From: Mactromeris polynyma
Taxonomy: Eukaryota; Mollusca; Bivalvia; Venerida; Mactridae
Length of the DNA stretch: 64,000 bases
Assembly: GCA_032209605.1 (NCBI GenBank)
Contig: JASFXZ010000014.1
Span: 4,174,912-4,238,911 of the forward strand
Direction of reading: 5' to 3'
In this document: in pieces, positions 41,601 through 53,600 of the stretch
How positions within the stretch are numbered: position 1 is the stretch's first letter
Layout of the letters: every line of letters starts with the position of its first letter
The notes under the pieces: model-generated
What the model saw: the letters and a program-made list of their open reading frames with translations, nothing else
Database searches by the model: none
Told to the model about the DNA's origin: nothing
Position numbers and translations under genes: made by a program

Positions 41601-44600
41601 TCGCGGGTGGAGCACGGTCATAGCACGTTTGTTCCGCGTCTGTACCGCGTTGTTATCACGTGCATTAGCGTGTGTACCGCGTGTAAGCACGGACAAACGC
41701 CTTTCTCCGCGTAAACAGCGCGCCCCAATACCGGCCTAATCACGTTCAATTGCGTCTTGTACACGTCCCAAATACGATTGTCCACGGCCTAATCGCGTCC
41801 GTACAACGTCTGATTTTAGGTATATAAAAAGCGCGATTTGCCGAGCATTCGTCAGTTGTGCTCCAGACGTCAAGGGGTGAACATGGATCCCCGTCACCGT
41901 AATGACCTCGTCTTGCTGCTCCAGCAGCATCAGAACCAAGTGGTACAGGTCCATCAGCTCCTCATTGACAGAAGAAGACGAAGGAGGAGGAGGAGGGTGG
42001 TCCGGAACATCTGGGTGCGCGACTGGATTGGCAGGAGACCTGAGCTGGGGCTGTACGATCGTCTCATGGTGGAGCTCCGTAATGAAGATCCAAGGGCCTT
42101 CCAGAACTTCATGAGAATGCCACCTGCCATGTTCGATGAAATTGTGCAGAGACTGACACCAGCCCTTACCAAGGAGACCACCAACTGGCGAGCACCCCTT
42201 GATCCAGGCCTGAAGGTTGCCCTCACCCTGAGGCACCTTGCTTCTGGCGCCAAGTACCGTGAGATGCAGTATGGCTGGAGGGTCCCTCACAACACCATCA
42301 GTCTGGTGTTGCGCGAAGTGTCGAGGAGTTCCGTGATGAGCTGCTCGCGCCACCACAGACTGCTGCAGGACTGGCCTCGACCTCGCCACGAGCACTCGGA
42401 ACTTCGGCAGCAGAGTGGACGACAGCTTGCACCTCCACTGTGACTCCTGCCTTGGGCTTCTTGGCGGCCTCCACTGGCACTGGGCTGCCTTCATCTGCTG
42501 CCTTCGCCCTCGGCTTCTTGCTCGCACGCTGCTTCTTCTTCTTGGCCGGGGAACTCGACGTGGGCTTCTTCTTCGGTGCCATAGCTTGATCTTCACGGGA
42601 CTGTGTCTTGAGCGGTTATGATTTCTACAGCCCGGTTCGGCTGCTTTATTATACCCGTGGTAGGCCGCGGTACCGCCGCGCTTCACCCGCGATAAGGACG
42701 CGGAACAGTCGCCAGCGTCTGTTCCGCGGGCATATCACGGGTAAACCGCGGGTAAGCCAATTTTGCACATTTTCCACCACGGGCAACCGCGGGCAAAAAA
42801 AAATCGCGAAATTTTACCCGCGATACAGACGCGAAAGGCTGTGTGACCGGGCCTTAAGAAGATACATCAGGACCTGATATTTATTTTGGATGATACCAGG
42901 TATTTGCATAGAAGCATGGCATGGCCTGCAGGCTTTGTGATAGTTCAGGGACCCCACTCTTCTTTGGGAGAAGGGGTCACAGCCCTTGGTAAGGGGAATT
43001 TCAAGCAAACTGGAGGAATTTTTCAATGTCTTTCCGGTCAAAGTCTAACCAATGTAGACATACAATAATCCTCATTTTTATTTCTCTGACTTTGACATAA
43101 TTTGTAACAAATACGGCATTCAGTTCCTGACTTTCTTCTCAAATTTCACAAACACTGAAAAACTGTTGAATGTGACAATTTCCTGACATGAAAACTCGTA
43201 CAAAATGTTTTTGATGAAACCATTTTAAAAAACAATAAATTAAAAATTTCTCTTTGATCTGTCAAAACCCCTACTTTTGTTCCGATGACTAAATTCAACT
43301 ACTTTTGTTTAAGTAAAATGTCAATATGAAAAAAACAGGTCTTTTTGTAACATGACATGCATTTTAGGTGGTTTAAAACCAGCATATAACAATAAGTGCT
43401 GAATCTCAATGATCAGTTTGATAATTTTTGACTGGATTTTAATATTTCATAGCCAAAATATTACCCTTCAGCCAGAATTATAAGGGTCAAAATGTGACCT
43501 TGAATCCAGAGTTCTAAGGTTCCACTCAAATGGAACCCCTGATATAACCATCTGAGAACAGAGAAACAATGCAATGCAGCTATAAGGGGTTACCTGTAGG
43601 CCTTTAGGTGGAGGATCATGCCTCACTTTAACCCTGATTTCATATGTTGGAGCGATAAGGGCCATAACTGCTTCCTGATGTGTCGCATTCTTCATATCTC
43701 GAGAGTTCACTTCAAGGATTCTATCCCCTATTCTAAGATTTGTTTTTGATGCGGCTCCGTCGGGAACAATCTGTGATAAAAATGGATTGGGTTAGTTAGT
43801 GAGCTACCGGTACCCCTGGGCCCGAGGATCTTAGTTAGTGAGCTACCGGTACCCCTGGGCCCGAGGATCTTAGTTAGTGAGCTACCGGTACCCCTGGGCC
43901 CGAGGATCTTAGTTAGTGAGCTACCGGTACCCCTGGGCCCGAGGATCTTAGTTAGTGAGCTACCGGTACCCCTGGGCCCGAGGATCTTAGTTAGTGAGCT
44001 ACCGGTACCCCTGGGCCCGAGGATCTAACTCCAAGGCTTTCCTGATAGCATTGAACCAATAGTACATGGCCAAATTTTTCCCCCGATACCATGGTCATGC
44101 GACTAATGAAATTGTTTTATACCTCTTCAAAATGTACTGGTTGGTAAAACAAACAAACTAATACTATTCTAATAATATGAGCTGAATGACAAGAAAACCT
44201 GTATTAGTGACCAAACAAACCCATTGTCAGATTTTTACGTTTTCTAACAGATATATTTTTCTAGTTTAATTTAGTACCACGAATATTACAATTGAATATC
44301 TACTTTTCTTTTTATTGTCAGTCTGCTATGAACAGAAAAGTAGACAACACGAATATTACAATTGAATATCTGCTTTTCTTTTTATTGTCAGTCTGCTATG
44401 AACAGAAAAGTAGACAACACGAATATTACAATTGAATATCTACTTTTCTTTTTATTGTCAGTCTGCTATGAACAGAAAAGTAGACAACAAAATGATTACG
44501 TCGCCTCAGAAACACTTCTGTCTCCCAGATGATAAGAAAACAAATTATACTATTGTATAACATCATTCAATTCTATAATCCAAAATAACGCCACCAAAAC

Positions 44601-47600
44601 ACTTCTGAGAAAGTGGTTAGATTGCAATGAAAACACTTTATTGAGAATTGCTCGACATCATAACCAACGTCACTAATACAGATTTTGTCATGAAGCGCTC
44701 ATATGTATTCAAATTTCAGGACTAGATCTTCCGAAAAGAAGAAAAATAAGATCATACGAAATCATCGACTTACTTTAGATACAAATATTCCTGGTTGGTC
44801 CTCTCCGAATGGAGAACTCGAATGATCACTTCCTCCTACTATACTTAAGCCTAAAGGTCCACCGGCTTTCACAATTACGCAATCTTCAATTGGATATTTA
44901 CTATCTACGGCTTCAACATGATTGGCTACTGATTCATTCTGAACCGGCGGTTTCGACATTTGAACAGTCTGTCTTTCCAAAGTTATTGTCCGATGACCCG
45001 AGGAAATTTCATTGTCTTTATCACTAATAAGATTATTATTTACATTAACACTATTCACCGAGTTAGGTATGCTATTTGATAGACTGGATGGTACACTATT
45101 AAGAACCGGACTAGTGTCTCTTTTTATTGAACTAGAGTCCTTGGTCATAGTGGCCGATGTCCGTGAACCAGGTCGGTTAAATCCCGGATATTGGAACTTA
45201 GGAGGTTGAATAGCCGCTGGCGGGGAACTCCAGTCCGATGACAATGTTCGCGGACTCAAAGAAGGCGATGCACTCTGGTTCATAGTTTGGGCAGGGGGCG
45301 AACTCTGAGAGGGATATGTGTATGATGAGGGGATGGCAGACGCGTACGGTGATGGAGATGAGGCTTGAGGGGTCAGCGAAGGGGCCGGCGCCGAAGGAAG
45401 AGGTGGAGGCGAATCCGGAGTTGTAGGAGATGTTGGCGACATACTAGATGGTGGAGAACATTGCGTCGGTTGTGACACATCGACTGAAATTTGTTCCGTA
45501 TGAATCGGTGCTGTGGAGCTAAAAGTAATAGTTTCTGCAGGAATTGTAGTGGCTACCGTTTTATTCCATACAACCCTTGGCTGGGTGAAGTTCACAACTT
45601 TTTCACCCTTAGGTGGATTTATCTCAGCCTCCTCTTTGTCGACAATCTTTTCTCTGTACACAACCAGTTTGATCTCCTTTTCCACCCCAGTGAGTAGATT
45701 GACAGCCTGATCATGGCGAGCATCTGTTAAATCCACACCGTTGATCTGAAATTCAACAGAAATGTTTCTTTGAGGCAAAAAATTAGAGCTGTCCATGTCA
45801 GTGATTAATACATCCAAAACTTTGTCAGAGGAAAATAGGTCTTTTATCTAAGTAATGCTTGGACTGACAATGAAAGTATTATGTGCATCAATACCCCAGG
45901 TCAGCTGATTGCCGTATATAACTGAAGATATGTTGAAAAATGGGTTAAACCCAATAAAACTACAGTCACACCTCGTTCATTCGAATTCATAGGGTCAGAA
46001 ATTTTATTTCGAATTAAACATGGTTTCCAATAGCCCATATCAATTTGACGTGCCTAAGAAGATACATCAGGACCTGATCTGTATTTCGGATGATACCAAG
46101 TATTCTGATAGAAGATTGTCGAATAAAAGAAGTTTGACTGTATAGTGTGACATCATGGATACAAATGTAAGTCCAATTTTTATCGTAAAACACTTACTGC
46201 AATACCGGTACAATAATCCTCCATAGCGCACACAAGAAATAGACAAATTCACTAAATAATCAAATCAGAATAATTGTAGCCATACACAAAACCACTAGCC
46301 AGTAGCCACACATGAGAAAGATTTTCATCAAAACATTGCACAAGTTTCAATGAGACTGCATTACAACGTCTCAATTCAGTTAAACACGAACATAAAATAG
46401 AAGAGTTTACGTACAGACAGAATCTTGTCGCCGACCAGTAATAGTCTGTCCCGTGCAGCTTGCCCACCTTCTACAATACGAGATATGTAAATAGCCTGAA
46501 AACACAAGGTAAAACCATGTAACATAAATGCACAGACTTGTTCAGTCAATTCAAAAATGAAATGCAAAAAAAAGTGAAATATCTACATCTAAGAGTCTGG
46601 AGGATGAAATATCTACATCTAAGAGTCTGGAGGATGAAATATCTACATCTCAGAGTCTGGAGGATGAAATATCTACATCTCAGAGTCTGGATGATGAAAT
46701 ATCTACATCTCAGAGTCTGGAGGATGAAATATCTACATCTCAGAGTCTGGAGGATGAAATATCTACATCTCAGAGTCTGGAGGATGAAATATCTACATCT
46801 CAGAGTCTGGAGGATGAAATATCTACATCTAAGAGTCTGGAGGATGAAATATCTACATCTCAGAGTCTGGAGGATGAAATATCTACATCTAAGAGTCTGG
46901 AGGATGAAATATCTACATCTCAGAGTCTGGAGGATGAAATATCTACATCTCAGAGTCTGGAGGATGAAATATCTACATCTCAGAGTCTGGAGGATGAAAT
47001 ATCTACATCACAGAGTCTGGAGGATGAAATATCTACATCTCAGAGTCTGGAGGATGAAATATCTACATCTAAGAGTCTGGAGGCCTGCGATATTACAACC
47101 ACATTGCTCAAGGAACTCAAATTCCACATCCCAATCCGGCCCGCCTTAACCCGTTTTAATTTCTCCTCAATTTTCTAACAGATCACCCTGGGGCTTTATT
47201 CACAAACATTTTAAGACTGAAAATCAGACTTAGACAGTTTCCAAAAGTAATATTTACCATTATTTGTTTTCATTAAATCTGAACAAATGAAATTTTGTCT
47301 GAATAATTGCTGTTCCCCATTGTACAAGTTTGCCCATTTTTATTCAAATCTAATACTGTTATAACAACATAACAGCAAAAAGAATATTTGACATTTTAAA
47401 GTCTGAGTGTCATTCTTCTTTCACTACAGGAACAAGTTATGGTATGTCTATGGTTTGGTTGTCTTTAGGCTAAAACTTCACTAAAACAAATAAAAGTGTA
47501 GATACTGGTAAGAATGTATGATTGTGGAGTCTGGAAATTGTTAAAGCAGTTATTATGAAAGCTTAGAGTACTATGACTCCGTCCATAAACACATGACTCA

Positions 47601-50600
47601 GTCCATAAACATATGACTCAGTCCATAAACACATGGCTGCTTCCACTACATTAATACACATTCTTATTTTTATCAAGGTTGAGTTTTACTACACAGATTG
47701 TCAGACAAATTAATTGGGCTCAGAATACATAAAAGTACCGCAGATAAGAGACTTTAAAATGCCCGAAGGGCGTAAAATGAGAAAAAATATTTGTAGACAT
47801 AGCATTCAAATTGAACCATGCAGGCTGATTAAATATTGATTTCCTTACACAGAGCAGTAATTGTATTAAAAACAGTTTGAGAGCGAAAGTAATGAATAAT
47901 AAAGAATATCTAGATAAAAATTAATTTGCATCCATTCCAGAAAAAGACGCCATAGGGGCATAATGAAGAAATGCCGAACGTTTACGCTAAGTTTCATTGG
48001 AATCATTGGTATCAGTAGAATCGTTAAAAGAGTTACAACCGAGATATGCAGAGTTTTTTAGTCAAGACAGACAAGCGAACTACCTTATATATAAATTGCA
48101 ATAACTATATGAGAGCCTCTTCTTTAAGTGAGGTAATTTCCAGAAAACGTCACATGTGAAGTCACCATTGATGAGGATATATCATAAATATTCAAGTTTT
48201 GTATTACAATCATTCAAATCATTACATACGAAACTCGCATTCCTTTAAGGGTCTAAAAAATACAGATTTCATAACAGCAAAGTGACAGTGACTCATTCTT
48301 TCAGCGGGCATATATAAAATGTTAACGATCCAAGATGGCAAGTCAGGTTCGAGTTCTTGCAAACGCATGCTGTATCATAATTAGTGCAAACATTGGGTTA
48401 CAATGCCGTATTCAGTTATCTTTCAGTTATATAAGAAGCCTTGCTGACCTAACTAGTGTACGTTATAGACCGTTACTAACATAGGCATAATAGAAAACAT
48501 GTACTGTATCATGCTGACACCAAGTTGGGTTGATAGACAGGATTTATATTTTTACGAATATTGTGTTCATACCAGTGTTTTTTCTGGGTCTATTAGGGGC
48601 TAAAATTGAGTCCCACCTCAACCAATTCTGAAAAGTACATTTTTTCTCCTATTCATTGTGAAATTGCCCTTCCACATCATTGATATTTTCAGTAAGAAAA
48701 CCAGGAAGCTTTTGCAGTACTATCACATATCTCATAATACTGATCTGTAATTTACATGTTTGTTTAAAGGTAATGAATACAAGGATTGGATAAAGAAATC
48801 TTAACTTTGCAGTGTAAATTATTTTCCCTTTTTTCCCCTCCCAACACTATGTCCCTTATCAGTCAGCTATTTGATAGTGCTCAAATAGTTCATGTTTCTG
48901 GGTTTTTTCCTTAACAGTGAGGGGAACTTAACACAATGTAGGGATAAAATATGCTTTTCAGAGTGGGGAATGGGTCCGAATTGCTGCCAAAAATCAAGGA
49001 ACAAAAAACTTAAACACAATCTTCAGCCAACTCGTTGCAGAATACAGACACCCAGGTATCACATGAAAATTTTATTAACATAACTGCCGGGAAGAGTGAC
49101 ATGTATCAGACAACTCTACCTTGAATTATCTCTGAAATATGGTATACAATAACTTTCAAACCCACCATCACATGTACACATCATATTATAAAGGGCTGAT
49201 ACATACAGAAGAATACATATTCAGTATGAGACCAATATGCAAAACTTACTCTTCTAGTACCAGCAAGTAATTCTTCATTCATCTAAAATGTTTAAGTTTC
49301 ATGCGTGACATTCAAGTTAGTAAATAAACATATCATCACATACATTTACTTAATACGAAGGAAAATGTTTTCACCAAAATTACTGGTCCCAAAAGAACCG
49401 GAAAGCAAGTCAACCAAGTCAGAATAAAGTTAAGCCCAGTCATAAAGGGCTAACACAGCTACTATCATACTGGAACCAGTCTAAAGAATCATATGTCAAA
49501 ATAAATCACATACAAAGTCATAATTGTATAAATATTTTTCAGGTTGTGCGTTCCCAAACGTCACAGAAATTAATTTTCTGTATTATTACACGTACATACA
49601 AAAACAGGAGAATACGTTATACCATTATTATTAAAACCAGCTATACATTCAGGCAAATAAATGAAGCTTTGTACCAACATTAATTAGCTATCACTGTACA
49701 GTACAAACATTTTCCAGTTTGTAAACTCACAATTCAAAGTATAGCAAGATGTGTCCATATGAAACAGATGCCCCCCACAATGGGCTTTTCAAGCATTATT
49801 TAACGGAAAGCAATTTTTTAAGTCGAAAAGGGCAGTAACTCCTCTAAAAAATACATGGATTGTAACAGACATCTTATTTGACCTGTATTTTACCATCATA
49901 TGCTTATGTAACCAATATGAATTGAATCCGCCCATCCTTTTTTTATAGGAAATCAATTCTTTTGCATGGACAGAGGGACAGGGGTAACACTTGCCGTTCT
50001 TCGTATGAGGGCATAAAAAGTCAAAGTCAAACAGTGAGCATTCATAAAAATAATCCTATTCATTCACCAACTACTCTTTTCCCAACAATATAACACGTAA
50101 AATAACAGACATGGTGCGGCAACCTTCTAATCTTCCAACAATATAACACGTAAAATAACAGACATGGTGCGGCAACCTTCTAATCTTCCAACAATATAAC
50201 ACGTAAAATAACAGACATGGTGCGGCAACCTTCTAATCTTCCAACAATATAACACGTAAAATAACAGACATGGTGCGGCAACCTTCTATTTTCCAACAAG
50301 AAGACATGTAAAATAACAGACATGGTGTGGCAACCTTCTAATCTTCCAACAAGAAAACACGTAAATTAACAGACATTGTGCGGCAACCTTCTAATCTTCC
50401 AACAAGAAGACATGTAAAATAACAGACATGGTGCGGCAACCTTCTAATCTTCCAACAAGAAGACATGTAAAATAACAGACATGGTGCGGCAACCTTCTAA
50501 TCTTCCAACAAGAAAACACGTAAATTAACAGACATTGTGCGGCAACCTTCTAATCTTCCAACAAGAAAACACGTAAAATAACAGACATTGTGCGGCAACC

Positions 50601-53600
50601 TTCTAATCTTCCAACAAGAAAACACGTAAAATAACAGACATGGTGCGGCAACCTTCTAATCTTCCAACAAGAAGACATGTAAAATAACAGACATGGTGCG
50701 GCAACCTTCTAATCTTCCAACAAGAAGACATGTAAAATAACAGACATGGTGCGGCAACCTTCTAATCTTCCAACAAGAAAACACGTAAATTAACAGACAT
50801 TGTGCGGCAACCTTCTAATCTTCCAACAAGAAAACATGTAAAATAACAGACATGGTGCGGCAACCTTCTAATCTTCCAACAAGAAGACATGTAAAATAAC
50901 AGACATTGTGCGGCAACCTTCTAATCTTCCAACAAGAAAACACGTAAAATAACAGACATTGTGCGGCAACCTTCTAATCTTCCAACAAGAAGACATGTAA
51001 AATAACAGACATTGTGCGGCAACCTTCTAATCTTCCAACAAGAAAACATGTAAATTAACAGACATGGTGCGGCAACCTTCTAATCTTCCAACAAGAAAAC
51101 ACGTAAAATAACAGACATGGTGCGGCAACCTTCTAATCTTCCAACAAGAAAACATGTAAATTAACAGACATGGTGCGGCAACCTTCTAATCTTCCAACAA
51201 GAAAACACGTAAATTAACAGACATGGTGCGGCAACCTTCTAATCTTCCAACAAGAAAACACGTAAAATAACAGACATGGTGCGGCAATCTTCTAATCTTC
51301 CAACAAGAAAACATGTAAATTAACAGACATGGTGCGGCAACCTTCTAATCTTCCAACAAGAAAACACGTAAAATAACAGACATTGTGCGGCAACCTTCTA
51401 ATCTTCCAACAAGAAAACACGTAAATTAACAGACATGGTGCGGCAACCTTCTAATTTTCCAACAAGAAAACACGTAAAATAACAGATGTGGTGCGGCAAC
51501 CTTCTAATTTTCCAACAAGAAAACATGTAAAATAACAGACATGGTGCGGCAAACTTCTAATCTTCCAACAAGAAAACACGTAAAATAACAGACATGGTGC
51601 GGCAACCTTCTAATCTTCCAACAATATAACACGTAAAATAACAGACATGGTGCGGCAACCTTCTAATCTTCCAACAAGAAAACACGTAAAATAACAGACA
51701 TGGTGCGGCAACCTTCTAATCCTCCGACAAGAAAACACGTAAAATAACAGACATGGTGCGGCAACCTTCTAATCTTCCAACAAGAAAACACGTAAAATAA
51801 CAGACATGGTGTGGCAACCTTCTAATCTTCCAACAAGAAAACACGTAAAATAACAAACATGGTGCGGCAACCTTCTAATTTTCCAACAAGAAAACACGTA
51901 AAATAACAGACATGGTGCGGCAACCTTCTAATTTTCCAACAAGAAAACACGTAAAATAACAGACATGGTGCGGCAACCTTCTAATCTTCCAACAAGAAAA
52001 CACGTAAAATAACAGAACAGACATAGTGCGGCAACCTTCTAATTTTCCAACAAGAAAACATGTAAAATAACAGACATGGTGCGGCAACCTTCTTATCTTC
52101 CAACAAGAAGACAATTGACTATGTATCAGAAAACCAATACACATTCTGGACAAAACACCACAAACAAATGCATCACAGAACATCGAAAGTGGAAACCATT
52201 TTCTACATTATAGAGCTATCAGACATTTTGCAGCAAAGAATTCCTACTTTACAGACACATCAATTATCGACAATTCTAACACAAATGCAATTCTTTCACC
52301 CACTAAGTCATAGTTTTGGACCAGTTTATTGGGGACTACAGTAACTTCTACATTTTTGCCTGATCAACCTGATGAAATCAGATCCCTTTTATCACCAGGG
52401 TTTTCCCTTGGATTTTTTCAAATTGGGAGTCTCAAGAGTAAATTTTTGGCTGTGACATTTTGCCATCAGTCATTATGATTGTATATTACCGAGACACTTG
52501 CAAGGTGCAACCACATTTTGGAAGTAATTACCACAAAGTTGTTTAAATAACCTAAAGGCATTTAAGTAATGACAAGATCCAATGTGCCAAAATGGACTAC
52601 TTGGATGCTTGCGGGTTCCTCAGATGCACACTTATTCATAAATACGGGTCGTCAGCCTGAAAATTGTGTCCTGGAAATCCCTAATTCACCCCTTAAATAA
52701 GGAGATACAACCCCTTTCTGCCTCATTGATCACAGTTTGTATCTACCTTTGGCTTTGAAACTGGCTAATACTTGGTATAAGCTTGAAGATAAATTATCAA
52801 CAAGACAAATTTACACTTTTAGATTCCTGAAACCAATTTAATGACATGGGGAGTACATGTCAAGGATTCAACAAAAATGCCTACAATAAATTAATTGTAC
52901 ATGGCGACTGACGACCTGAACGAAAGACTAGACACCCCTTTTATTCCCGAAAATCTTCAGGCTGGTCCAGATCGGCTCAAAGTCGGAATTGTATACCAGT
53001 CAATGAATTCTGAGGTTTGCACTTCACAGCCGTGCATCAATCAGGTCTAACTACAAATTCGGGTGCAAAAAACGACAAGATGCAAGTTTATTTAACAAGA
53101 AAAAACAACACATTCTACAACTGGGCCAGACTTTTTTTCCATGCCAAATAATACCAACCTCTAGAAATGTGTAAAACATCTGTAAATATCAACATTGAGT
53201 CAATACAGATGCAACAGCAAATGTTTATATAACAGAACAAAGTTACATTTAAGCTTTTCGTTCCAATTTTACCAGTCTAATAAAAGATTTGATGAAAGTG
53301 TTCGGACAAGTGTTTTATTTCACTAGGAAGTACAGGAATCTTTACTCTTCTAAGCTAAACTGACAGCAAAATTAACAATAACATGACAAAAATAATTGGC
53401 TGGAGTGGAAAACAAAAATTTGTGTAAAACAGTTATCTTTTTTGCATTATGCAAGCCTCGTGCTTGACTGATGAAATAAATCTTCCAGCAAGTTTATAAA
53501 AAAATTCGCAGAACAGTCGAGATAGGTAATAAAAGCTTACATTGTCATTTCCTTTGTAAGGGACCGAACCCCGTCCACCGGCAATGCTGAATCCCAAACC

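Larger units (their letters stand above)
41259..42854. mobile_element. PIF/Harbinger transposon, internally deleted
   Basis: The element is 1596 bp. It has perfect 18-bp inverted ends (AGGCCCGGTCACACAGCC and its complement at 42837-42854) and a TAA target duplication (41256-41258, 42855-42857), the PIF/Harbinger preference. It holds the N-terminal part of a Harbinger transposase on the plus strand and a Lys-rich second ORF start on the minus strand. Both subterminal regions (41277-41720 and 42640-42836) are dense in CGCGG/CCGCG motifs. Unlike its surroundings it is GC- and CpG-rich. The missing catalytic part makes it non-autonomous. Confidence 0.93.

Noticed and set aside
41736..42686. 316-codon minus-strand frame across the Harbinger element
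   Set aside because: It is antisense to the recognisable transposase frame and to no known family; high GC makes stops rare.
46538..47149. 203-codon plus-strand frame rich in KYLHLRVWRM repeats
   Set aside because: Pure effect of a 30-bp unit, antisense within an intron.
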